Both the position numbers and the translations under genes were made by a program. A stretch of 64,000 bases of DNA from Vibrio caribbeanicus ATCC BAA-2122. Its GTDB lineage: Bacteria > Pseudomonadota > Gammaproteobacteria > Enterobacterales > Vibrionaceae. The stretch spans positions 58,513 through 122,512 of the forward strand of contig NZ_AEIU01000099.1 of assembly GCF_000165125.1 (NCBI RefSeq). The letters run 5' to 3'. Shown here one piece after another: positions 27,175 through 34,705 of the stretch. The notes under the pieces are model-generated. The model saw only the letters and a program-made list of their open reading frames with translations, was not told the DNA's origin and did no database searches. Numbering within the stretch: position 1 is the first letter of the stretch; each line of letters opens with the position of its first letter.

Positions 27175-27737
27175 TCTAATTTTCTTACCTAAGATTGCTT
27201 CCTTAGCTTTGTTTCGCTTTTTGTATTTCATCATTTGTTCATTGTAGTGATCGATGGGCAGTATATTCTCATCCGTAACGCTCACTTTTTTTTCTTCATT
27301 TTCATTAATCGCAGCAAAACCAGGATAAGAGGTAGTACCAGATACAGACCTCTGTAAAATAACAATATCATCTGCTTTATAACCACTTATATTAAGAGGG
27401 AACACATTATATTCTCCTCCATTTTTTTCTGAGCTCTGGAATTAAAAAGAGCAAGAAATATATCTGCAGAATCCACAGAAAAACTCATTTTTTCTTCTTT
27501 GCTGTCAAGAGATGTATTGGGTAAAGTGTCCAAATTTACGTAGATATGGATAAAAATTTTCTTATCTTTATCTACCCCTATATTTTCTATACAAATTGGA
27601 TTATCGCTTTTTTTACAGCTCGGATAATACTCTGTTATACCAGATTCATCTAAATTAATTTCTGCAGCTTGCAGAATTTGTAAACTGATAAAAAATACAA
27701 ATAATAGGTATACTAATTTTTTCATTTTATCTCTCAT
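27166..27737 (-). pseudogene. Frameshifted orphan homologue of the active immunity gene
   Basis: Two overlapping frames (27387-27737 and 27166-27405) join if the A7 tract at 27422-27428 gains one base, giving NSRAQKKNGGEYNVFPLNIS across the joint. The joined product has a signal peptide (MKKLVYLLFVFFISLQILQA) and blocks that align with the immunity protein at 16025-16546: ITEYYPSCKKSDNPICIEN versus LSEYINSCSISEMGVCIDK, FLALFNSRAQ versus YLLLFNKEVS, and VILQRSVSGTTSYPGFAAIN versus LILGKVISDKGNYVGYYGID. The start is the ATG of MKKLVY (27725). It may be inactive, or phase-variable at the homopolymer. Confidence 0.72.
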
Positions 27738-27750
27738 GTAACTTGCTGTA

Positions 27751-27817
27751 CTATTGATCGTTTCCTAAAGTTTTTATCTTAGAAAAAGAGAAAATAAATG
27801 TACCTCAATTTGGTGCC
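27751..27817 (-). repeat. Junction repeat g and adjoining toxin-tail remnant
   Basis: Minus strand: GGCACCAAATTGAGGTAC (27800-27817), a hairpin copy lacking the AAATAAAGGACA part. The frame GTFIFSFSKIKTLGNDQ-stop follows directly and ends at 27751, just before the frameshifted immunity gene. The short frame is compatible with a toxin tail but is too small to prove. Confidence 0.45.
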
Positions 27818-27851
27818 TTGCAATTATCTATCGTCTATCTGCATTTGACAA

Positions 27852-28175
27852 TTATAAAACATCAAATGATTCAAAGTAGAAAAATACTTTATTATCCTCT
27901 AGATCTTGAAGGGCATAATTAACTCTATCAAGGCCTGAATTTTCTTCATCAACTTTTAAGTGCATGAATTGAACTAGACCACCACCGAAGTTTTTTATCT
28001 CCAATTGACTAATATCATAAAAATAAACTATTAGTTTGTCATCTTTAAACTCTTCTGAGTGACCAAGACTAATCATCAAATTATATTTAAGTGAATTTTT
28101 TTCAATATCAATAGCAATATTGAGAACACAGTTATGCTCAATAAGCGCCTCGTTCAATTCTCTAAGAGTCATCAT
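27852..28175 (-). CDS. Orphan immunity-like protein
   Basis: A 107-residue acidic protein without signal peptide: MMTLRELNEALIEHNCVLNIAIDIEKNSLKYNLMISLGHS, LIVYFYDISQLEIKNFGGG and LQDLEDNKVFFYFESFDVL. The alternating hydrophobic strands and C-terminal acidic FFYFESFDVL are typical of small immunity proteins, but I recognise no named family. A 12-codon frame (28179-28217) between junction repeat h and this gene is the only trace of a toxin. AGGG lies a few bases before ATG. Confidence 0.55.
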   Translation of the reverse strand: MMTLRELNEALIEHNCVLNIAIDIEKNSLKYNLMISLGHSEEFKDDKLIVYFYDISQLEIKNFGGGLVQFMHLKVDEENSGLDRVNYALQDLEDNKVFFYFESFDVL

Positions 28176-28178
28176 TTT

Positions 28179-28246
28179 TTACCCTACTCTCATCATAACT
28201 TGTCCCATACTCACACCTCAATACGGTGCCAGTCCTTTATTTATTG
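28179..28246 (-). repeat. Junction repeat h and minimal toxin-tail remnant
   Basis: Minus strand: AATAAATAAAGGACTGGCACC, loop GTATTGA, GGTGT. Its first TAA is the stop codon of the propeller-like gene (28241). The second arm continues directly as GVSMGQVMMRVG-stop (28179-28217), ending just before the next immunity gene. Confidence 0.7.
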
Positions 28247-29134
28247 TTCTAGATATATAGCGCCCTTTTTACCTATACCAAAACCTTCAATAATCAATCG
28301 CTTTTCCAACGTGTTTAGATCAAGAATCCAAAGATTGACGATCGTACTTCTGAATAACCTTTCCCTGTATTCTTGAACCAAGAGAGAATTAACTTCATTG
28401 AAGCTGGCCATAGGAAACATGTTATTTTTATTCAGAAGACTCTTGTTTATGCCTTTCAACTTATTTCCCTCGTGATCAGAGATAAAATATGTTTCATTAC
28501 TTAAACAAAGAAGTTTACCATCGTCCAAACCAAATATAGGCTCACATAACCTGCTACTATCACTAAATGTTCTATTCTGTACATTAAAAAGGGAGATCTC
28601 TTTATTTTCCCCATAGGAAAGAAAAATAAGAGCTTCATCCCTATTTAATCTTATTGGACATTTAGATACGCTTCCTCTTGCTAATTTCCTTAAAACAAGT
28701 GGTTTATCGCCATCTAGACTGGAAAGATAAAGGTATTCCTCGAAACCAGAAGCTGTTTTCTCTACCTTCAAAAACAACATTTCCCCACTACTCTCAAAAT
28801 AAGTTGGACAACTACTGTTATGAAACAATATCTTTTCTTGAAGAGTTTTCATATTATAGATGCCAGCTTCATTTGATGGAGTTTCAAATAAAAACTCGTT
28901 ATCATTAACTTTCTGAAGATTTTTATAGTTAGCCCTATAACCTCCGTGGTCTGGTATCTTTGCCAATTCAACAACTTCTTCTCGATCAAAACTAAACTCA
29001 AACAGCTGGTTATGCCCACCGCTGAGTAATAATTTGCCCATATCATTCTCTCTAGCAAAGGCAATTGAATTAATGAAAAAGATTGCACTAGTGATTAAAA
29101 ATACTTTCTTTATAAATAAAAGCTGCTTTCTCAT
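28241..29134 (-). CDS. Periplasmic propeller-like protein, likely immunity to the NCQDF toxin
   Basis: A 297-residue protein with a signal peptide (LFIKKVFLITSAIFFINSIAFA). The mature part has repeating four-strand-like blocks (KLLLSGGHNQLFEFSFDREE, GIYNMKTLQEKILFHN, EEYLYLSSLDGDKPLVLRKL, NLWILDLNTLEKRLIIEGFG) suggesting a TolB/WD-type beta-propeller. No named family is claimed. Its ATG overlaps the stop of the upstream toxin fragment by the ATGA arrangement, so it is probably that toxin's immunity partner, acting in the periplasm. Its stop codon lies within junction repeat h. Confidence 0.6.
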   Translation of the reverse strand: MRKQLLFIKKVFLITSAIFFINSIAFARENDMGKLLLSGGHNQLFEFSFDREEVVELAKIPDHGGYRANYKNLQKVNDNEFLFETPSNEAGIYNMKTLQEKILFHNSSCPTYFESSGEMLFLKVEKTASGFEEYLYLSSLDGDKPLVLRKLARGSVSKCPIRLNRDEALIFLSYGENKEISLFNVQNRTFSDSSRLCEPIFGLDDGKLLCLSNETYFISDHEGNKLKGINKSLLNKNNMFPMASFNEVNSLLVQEYRERLFRSTIVNLWILDLNTLEKRLIIEGFGIGKKGAIYLEQ

Positions 29135-29403
29135 TTTCGATTAAATGTCCCTCTCATAGCGTCTGCAAAGTCTTGGCAATTATTTCTAAAAAGACCATAA
29201 TCTTTTGGCCCCCAACCACCCGATTGAGTATCAGAGTTTGATGCAGAACTCATGTTTCCATGAGAAACAGTTCTAAGAATCTATTACTTGAGTAATCACC
29301 TTCACTAAACACAGGATCCATAGCCACACCTAGTACATCTCCTACATAACCTGCTTTTATCAGGCAGTGACTTCCCCAAAGCCTATCGGATGCCCATTCT
29401 TTA
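29131..29403 (-). pseudogene. Displaced RHS toxin tip with NCQDF motif, frameshifted
   Basis: One frame reads NKEWASDRLWGSHCLIKAGY, VGDVLGVAMDPVFSEGDYSSNR; near 29281 the frame shifts, and coding continues as ILRTVSHGNMSSASNSDTQ, GGWGPKDYGLFRNNCQDFADAMRGTF. The NNCQDFAD motif is that of Cys-His (NlpC/P60- or LRAT-like) domains at RHS C termini, here with the Cys of NCQDF as candidate nucleophile. It has no start codon and ends by ATGA overlap with the propeller-like gene. A displaced, broken tip. Confidence 0.65.
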
Positions 29404-29404
29404 T

Positions 29405-30049
29405 TTAACTCTTATGCCCTTGCAGCATCTTAGTATAACCGGAGAAAATAGCTTCTCTGATTGCCATGTTTTCACCACTGATCGATATTGAACTCTCTAC
29501 AGTTTCGTAACGATAAATTACTTTACAACGAATCTTGGCCAAATCTTTACCATCGCTTCCTCTGCGGGTAAGACAAGAAGATACCCAGTTTGAAACAAAG
29601 TCTCCTCCTGTAACCGGAGAAGACTTAAAGTATTGCCATGCTCCTGGATAACTAGCCGCTCCATAAACTCGATATAACCCTACTTTACTATCAAACTCAA
29701 TAATACCGTTTTTGTATAATCCGACACCATGCCATGCATCAACAGCAGCGGGACTCACTCGTCCATGGACTTGGTAAAGACGAGCAATTATTTTATCTAA
29801 TAAACCTCCTTCCAGGGCCACATCAATACCCAAATCTGCTAATGGGACTTGGATTAATGCAAAAGAAGTCTCTTTATCAAGTTCTTTCTCATCGGTCGCT
29901 ATTGAATCTCTCAATCCTGATAAAAAGTATTTTTTGGGAATGGAAATGTGAGTTTCACCTATCTCAAACTCCTCTCGTTCATCACCAAACTCCGGTGCAG
30001 GTTCACTGCAACCAAACAAAAAACAAAGAATAAAAAGCCATTTTTTCAT
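29405..30049 (-). CDS. Orphan lipoprotein, possible immunity protein
   Basis: A 214-residue lipoprotein: signal peptide and lipobox MKKWLFILCFLFGCSE with Cys14. The mature part includes FEIGETHISIPKKYFLSGLRD, WHGVGLYKNGIIEFD, SCLTRRGSDGKDLAKIRCKV with a Cys pair, and a C-terminal helix. The domain layout recalls immunity lipoproteins for secreted lipase or peptidoglycan toxins, but no family is confirmed. It follows the membrane protein gene by 25 bases, so the two are probably one operon. Predicted envelope location. Confidence 0.6.
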   Translation of the reverse strand: MKKWLFILCFLFGCSEPAPEFGDEREEFEIGETHISIPKKYFLSGLRDSIATDEKELDKETSFALIQVPLADLGIDVALEGGLLDKIIARLYQVHGRVSPAAVDAWHGVGLYKNGIIEFDSKVGLYRVYGAASYPGAWQYFKSSPVTGGDFVSNWVSSCLTRRGSDGKDLAKIRCKVIYRYETVESSISISGENMAIREAIFSGYTKMLQGHKS

Positions 30050-30074
30050 TTTAATTTTCCAACGGCAACTATCT

Positions 30075-30563
30075 TTATTTAACCTTATGCACTTTAATAT
30101 CGAACAGTTCAGGATTGGAGGTCAAAATTATAAAGATTACGACACATAAAGAAAAACATAAGAAGTATTTTAGAAAATACCCTATTATTTTACTTCTATC
30201 ATAAAATAGGCTCAGAAACACCTTTACTACAGAGTAAAAGCCATAAATAACCAGAAAGAACATCGAAAAAAACATGACATAGCCTACGTATTTCATGAAA
30301 TCAGATGGTTGCATAGCGCTTATAAGCTCAAAGTGTCTACTTACTTTATAGTCGAAAACTTCAGGATTTGAACTTGCAAGCATACTAAGAGAAATAAGCA
30401 AAAAGAGTGAAATTAACAGCCTGGAAAAATCCGCTTTTACCTTATCTTTAGCAAAAAAAAGACTATGAATCGTTTTTAATAAAAAAACAACCACGCAAAT
30501 TGAAATAAAATTAATCAAGAGCAGAAGCATAAAGCCTAAATAATTAAGTAAATCAGTAACCAC
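30075..30563 (-). CDS. Four-helix membrane protein with internal duplication
   Basis: A 162-residue inner-membrane protein with about four hydrophobic segments (FMLLLLINFISICVVVFLLK, LLISLFLLISLSML, VMFFSMFFLVIYGFYSVV, YFLCFSLCVVIFIIL). Two segments end in matching loops, LASSNPEVFDYKV and LTSNPELFDIKV, so the protein looks like two copies of a two-helix unit. The start is GTG at 30563. No family is recognised. In this setting an immunity protein against a membrane-targeting toxin is plausible. It is the first gene after direct-repeat copy 2. Confidence 0.6.
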   Translation of the reverse strand: MVTDLLNYLGFMLLLLINFISICVVVFLLKTIHSLFFAKDKVKADFSRLLISLFLLISLSMLASSNPEVFDYKVSRHFELISAMQPSDFMKYVGYVMFFSMFFLVIYGFYSVVKVFLSLFYDRSKIIGYFLKYFLCFSLCVVIFIILTSNPELFDIKVHKVK

Positions 30564-30700
30564 GATATAATATAGTCTCTATAATTTTTATTACATGGCT
30601 ATGGAAACATGATATCAATAATAATATTTTATCTAATCTCATTAGAATCTACCCTCCACTCCATAAAAAATGCCAGTAGCAACTTAAGTGCTAATTTTTG

Positions 30701-30843
30701 CTATCACCTTTAAATTCACTGAAGGGATAACACTCAAAATTGACCGAAATCATACAGAGAAATCAAAAGACATCAATAAATTCACCTTATAAATATGATT
30801 ATTATCACTGATGTTTTGAGCTGTTCGAGGGGTTAGGGTGATA
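30701..30843. repeat. 140-bp direct repeat, copy 2 (relic operon promoter)
   Basis: It matches 24094-24233 in the same orientation at a distance of about 6.6 kb, with the identical core from TTATAAATATGATTATT and flanking AAATCATACAGA / CATCAATAAATT. It lies upstream of the membrane protein gene at 30563 and marks the high-coordinate border of the island. The 30564-30700 stretch between shows no convincing gene (only a 29-codon frame). Confidence 0.8.
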
Positions 30844-30869
30844 GTACGAAAGCCCTAAATAGAGGCAAT

Positions 30870-30897
30870 AAAAAAGGGGGAGCAAGCTCCCCCTTTA
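30870..30897 (-). terminator. Terminator of the ExeM-type nuclease gene
   Basis: GGGGGAGC / GCTCCCCC stem on the minus strand followed by TTTTTT, directly after the stop codon. Confidence 0.88.
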
Positions 30898-30901
30898 AAC
30901 G

Positions 30902-33487
30902 TTACTGGCGTCTGCGCCACATTGCTAGGCCAAATAGCCCGAGCATAGCCGAGAGACTAAACGCGCCGCCCATATTTAGCTCTAACACAGCAGGGTCATG
31001 GTCAGAAGCGCGGAAATGGTCGTTATACTTTGGCAAATCACCTTTGAACTTATCGGTGTAATCAAATAGCTTCGACTCACCGCCATTAATGTGCCAATCG
31101 GTAGCATCGACAAAACGGCGCTGCTGCAGGAAGCCTTCTTTCTTATAGAGACTTGGACTCATCAAAATATGATCCAGCGCACCGACTTCATCATTATACG
31201 AATAGCTCCAGCTATTTTGATGATTGATAGCAACCGCATTGAGATAGCCATAACTCTTAGTGATCACTGCTCCCTCATCCCCAAATTGTGGCTCGCCATC
31301 AATGTAGGTATTGCGCGCTGCCTTAACGCTGCCGCCATTAAGGTCAGTAAGAACGCGAACTGGGTCTTCCATTCCATACGCATTCAAATCACCAACAATG
31401 ATTTTATGTCCTTCAATAGATTCAAGCGCTTCACCCAATGCTACTGCCGCTGCGACACGGAAGTTTTCACACGAGCCTTGCTTATCCTTGTCTTCTCTCC
31501 CTTGTCCACCCTGCTCAGCAGAGGCCGCATCTTCCCAGCAGGTTGAGCCTTTTGATTTGAGGTGATTAACTGCAATGGTTAGCTCCTCATCATGGACTTT
31601 AAACGTACTGGCAATTGCATTGCGCTGGTAATTTTTACCGTCCTCAATTTGTTTGCCTTTCTCATCATAGACAGGAGGCGCGAGCTGACTTGGTAAGGCA
31701 ATCACCTTGCTGCTCAAAAGCTCAGCAATCCTTGGGCGATAGATAAGACCATTGGTAATCACGTCAGTGCCAACAAAATCCTCTTCATTCGTTAGGCCGT
31801 CTTGATTGGTATCAAGGGCGACATAAGTATACTGCTCAAAGCCGACTCGATCATTTAGCTGGTCGACTAATTGAGCAATCGCGCCATTATTACCAAAGCC
31901 ATTGTTTTCAATTTCCATCAAACCAACAATATCTGCATCAAGCTTGTACAAGGCCTCAACGATCTTGGTTTGTTGACGTTCAAATTCTTCAAAGCTTTTC
32001 GCGCCGCGATTACTGCCATCTAAGTTTTGATCCCCACCATAAGGTGAGTTGAAATAATTGAGTACGTTAAAGGTTGCAACGCGCAAGTTACCTCTCTCGA
32101 TTTCAACCTGTTGCGTACGTTTATCATTGCGGACAAAATTGTCCTTAGTCAGGGTATTGGTCGCAATCAAACGATATTCACCAAAGCTGTAGCTGATCAC
32201 CCCTTCTATACCAGAGAGTGTATCGTCAATACGGATGTAATCATCCGTGCTACCATCTTGGTTAAGACTTGGCTGACCAAAATCTGGGTAGTAAGGCACT
32301 TTTCCATCCGCGGCTTTTTGATCGGATTCGATAAACAGTCGTCGCTTCTGGTTGGCCTGATTTTGTGCGTCCGCTTCTGCAGAGCCCGGGACAAACTTCT
32401 GATTGGGATGAAGGTTAATTTGCCCTTGTGCTAGCACCATATTGTTACGCTTCGCTTTGTAATCAAAACCAAAGGTTCGGGTCACTCGCATATCAAGCGC
32501 GGGAGCAAGGTTAACCAGCATACCTTCGTAGCGCTCCAGTGTGGCCGCAAAATTTGCATCTGAAGGTAAGATTTCAATGTTATGCGCTGCGGGCGCCTCT
32601 TGCGCGTCCAGTTTTAGCCATTGGTTGTTTTCTGCTTTAAGTTGGGTGCGCTCATAAAACTCCTGCACCTTGCCTTTCACACAGATAATGTCTCCTGGTT
32701 TGAACTCTGATTGAGATTGGTTAGTGTCAACAAATAGGCCCTCTGACGTTTGAGGGTCATCATCTGGCGTTAACGCTTGCAGATAAAATCCTTTGGTAAG
32801 GCCGCCGGTGACAGCACTAATTACGCCCTGTACATAAAAGTCTTGTTCAGTAATATATGGGTAGCCGTTTATAAAAGGAGAACTTTCCCCTTGGCCTTGA
32901 ATATCATGAATGGATGTAAAATCAACATTGTCACAAGTGAAAGGCTCAACGGGCGCGGCTCCCCCATACGTTCCCAGACCATCTATGTTGTCTTCGGTCG
33001 TTTTATTCCAATCAGATGATGAATAGACAGTGCTCGGCATCATCGCTGCACTCCTGCGCGTAAAGGTGGCGTCTATTGCAAAATTGTCACCACCATCAAG
33101 GCCAAACACATCATGCAGCTGTCCATCTTTGAGTAACGCAACCGGGTCATTACCATTAAAAGAGGCGACCGAACTATCTTTGATATCAGTGAGCTTTAAA
33201 ATCTCTTCGTTGGCTTTTGCGTTAGCGACCACCAGCACACTCTTAGCCTCTAGAGTTTGATCGGAAAGTGACAAGTTACTGCCCCACTCTCCCTTGCCGT
33301 TGGTTTTTTTCACCAGTTCATAACCAGTTAAGCTCACCGCTTGATCGCCTGTGTTGGCAATTTCAATCGCTTTGTTAAGACTGCTTCCTTCGACGTACTG
33401 AGAAATAATGATATCGGCCATTACTGGCGATGAAAGTGCACTTGCTACGACGGCAGCAAGTAGTGTCGGAGTTAATTTTTGTTTCAT
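30902..33487 (-). CDS. ExeM/NucH-family extracellular endonuclease
   Basis: An 861-residue secreted nuclease. The start is the ATG giving MKQKLTPTLLAAVVASALSSPVMA, a signal peptide; the open frame extends 15 codons upstream without support. Domains: an N-terminal lamin-tail-like domain (DIIISQYVEGSSLNKAIEIANTG), an OB-fold-like region (about 200-440) and an endonuclease/exonuclease/phosphatase domain with RVATFNVLNYF, GLMEIENNGFG, VNHLKSKGS, VGDLNAYGMEDP and FRASDHDPAVLEL catalytic segments. It ends with a glycine-rich GlyGly-CTERM anchor (MGGAFSLSAMLGLFGLAMWRRRQ region) processed by rhombosortase in Vibrio. It would degrade extracellular DNA. Monocistronic. Confidence 0.92.
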   Translation of the reverse strand: MKQKLTPTLLAAVVASALSSPVMADIIISQYVEGSSLNKAIEIANTGDQAVSLTGYELVKKTNGKGEWGSNLSLSDQTLEAKSVLVVANAKANEEILKLTDIKDSSVASFNGNDPVALLKDGQLHDVFGLDGGDNFAIDATFTRRSAAMMPSTVYSSSDWNKTTEDNIDGLGTYGGAAPVEPFTCDNVDFTSIHDIQGQGESSPFINGYPYITEQDFYVQGVISAVTGGLTKGFYLQALTPDDDPQTSEGLFVDTNQSQSEFKPGDIICVKGKVQEFYERTQLKAENNQWLKLDAQEAPAAHNIEILPSDANFAATLERYEGMLVNLAPALDMRVTRTFGFDYKAKRNNMVLAQGQINLHPNQKFVPGSAEADAQNQANQKRRLFIESDQKAADGKVPYYPDFGQPSLNQDGSTDDYIRIDDTLSGIEGVISYSFGEYRLIATNTLTKDNFVRNDKRTQQVEIERGNLRVATFNVLNYFNSPYGGDQNLDGSNRGAKSFEEFERQQTKIVEALYKLDADIVGLMEIENNGFGNNGAIAQLVDQLNDRVGFEQYTYVALDTNQDGLTNEEDFVGTDVITNGLIYRPRIAELLSSKVIALPSQLAPPVYDEKGKQIEDGKNYQRNAIASTFKVHDEELTIAVNHLKSKGSTCWEDAASAEQGGQGREDKDKQGSCENFRVAAAVALGEALESIEGHKIIVGDLNAYGMEDPVRVLTDLNGGSVKAARNTYIDGEPQFGDEGAVITKSYGYLNAVAINHQNSWSYSYNDEVGALDHILMSPSLYKKEGFLQQRRFVDATDWHINGGESKLFDYTDKFKGDLPKYNDHFRASDHDPAVLELNMGGAFSLSAMLGLFGLAMWRRRQ

Positions 33488-33804
33488 GTTATCCACCATG
33501 CGGCGCTTGCGTTGTCTCAAAACAACCAACAAGCGTGTTCCATGTCACTTTTGTCTGTGACTACTTCGTTATTTACCCCGCTCAGTGTTGATGTTTTTTA
33601 TGAAACTAAAAATTACATTCAATGACTGTGTGATTATAATCTCATTGATTTGATCAATTATTTAACCTTAATCAAAGTTTCAACATACTGCTTTACATAC
33701 GTTACAGATATCTAACTACCTATCTGAATAACATCAGCTTTTGCTAATAAATAGAGTTTTTACTCTTGTTCGTCAATCAAGACACCAGCAACAGAAAGAA
33801 AAAA
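33488..33804. other. Promoter region of the nuclease gene
   Basis: An AT-rich stretch between the nuclease start and the fxsA terminator. It contains no gene. I see no clear operator. Confidence 0.3.
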
Positions 33805-33823
33805 GGCGCGATAATCGCGCCTG
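33801..33823 (-). terminator. Terminator of fxsA
   Basis: GGCGCGATTATCGCGCC stem on the minus strand followed by TTTTTTC, about 15 bases after the stop. Confidence 0.88.
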
Positions 33824-33836
33824 AGAGGAATCAGTA

Positions 33837-34304
33837 CTAATTAAGTTTATCTTGATCATCGTCTTTTTTACGTTCGAACTCACCTTCAAACGTGGAGCCT
33901 TGATTAGCATCTTGATCAAAACTCCCATGAAAGCCTTTAGCTGACGACTGGAGTCTTATCCGGCTCATCAGATAACGAGCAAGCATAGCCCTAGGTGCAG
34001 GTAGCAAAATAACCATACCAACGAGGTCAGTCACAAAGCCCGGAATCAAAAGAAAAACACCCGCGGCAGCGAGCAGCATACCCTCAAAAATCTGTTGAGC
34101 AGGTAATTCGCCCTGCTGAAGACGCTGCTGCACAGAGAGCAAGGTTTGCAGTCCTTGGCTGCGCACTAATGATGCACCGACAAATGCCGTGATAAGCACC
34201 AGACCAATGGTGGGCCAAAGCCCTATCGAACCACCAACTTGAATCAACACGCCGATTTCAACCACAGGGACAAAAATAAACATCAATAATAAAATGGCAA
34301 ACAC
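33837..34304 (-). CDS. fxsA: FxsA family membrane protein
   Basis: A 155-residue inner-membrane protein. The family start (MFxILLLMFIFVP) is matched by a GTG at 34302-34304 with AAGGAG 7 bases upstream; the longer open frame has no such signal. Seen: FAILLLMFIFVPVVEIGVLIQVGG, IGLVLITAFVGASLVRSQG, FLLIPGFVTDLVGMVILLP and a hydrophilic acidic tail. FxsA was named for suppression of F-plasmid exclusion of phage T7; its normal function is unknown. Divergent from aspA. Confidence 0.88.
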   Translation of the reverse strand: MFAILLLMFIFVPVVEIGVLIQVGGSIGLWPTIGLVLITAFVGASLVRSQGLQTLLSVQQRLQQGELPAQQIFEGMLLAAAGVFLLIPGFVTDLVGMVILLPAPRAMLARYLMSRIRLQSSAKGFHGSFDQDANQGSTFEGEFERKKDDDQDKLN

Positions 34305-34705
34305 AAGCACTCCTTGAGAGGTAAAGCCAGTGCCCAGTTTACGTCTAATGCGCAGTGAGCTCAAATAAAAGTCCGCTTCACAATAACATGTCAATGCCCG
34401 ACATCACCAAGCATTCGCTATTACAAAGCGTAAATTTTCATCACTGATAAAATGCTATATTCGGTCGATCGAAGCCTCGGTGAACAACAATGACCAAACC
34501 CTGACGAAATAAAGGTAAAAAAGGTGATCAAGCTACTATTTTTCTGCGTTGATAACAGTATCATGTGCTAATAAATCAGGATCGATACTCCAGCCCAACA
34601 TTCTGCCGAATGGATTCTCAAATAACAGAAAGGCTATAAACAGCGCCAACCTAAATAAACACATTATTTGGGTATAGTTACCAATTCAATCTAAAAGGAT
34701 CCTGT
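34305..34705. other. 401-bp divergent promoter region, fxsA / aspA
   Basis: No gene is seen. AAAAGGAT just before the aspA ATG is its RBS. The stretch around AAGGTGATCAAGCTA could hold a regulatory site, but no full CRP or FNR consensus is evident. Confidence 0.3.

Noticed and set aside
29389-29411. TTAAATAAAGAATGGGCATCC as a junction repeat
   Set aside because: The toxin frame reads through it (NKEWASDRLWG), so the similarity may be chance; not counted among the sure copies.
30063-30084. TTAAATAAAGATAG at the stop of the membrane protein gene as another junction repeat
   Set aside because: Only the AT-rich TAAATAAAG part matches; no hairpin arm, and the next gene follows in 25 bases as in a normal operon.
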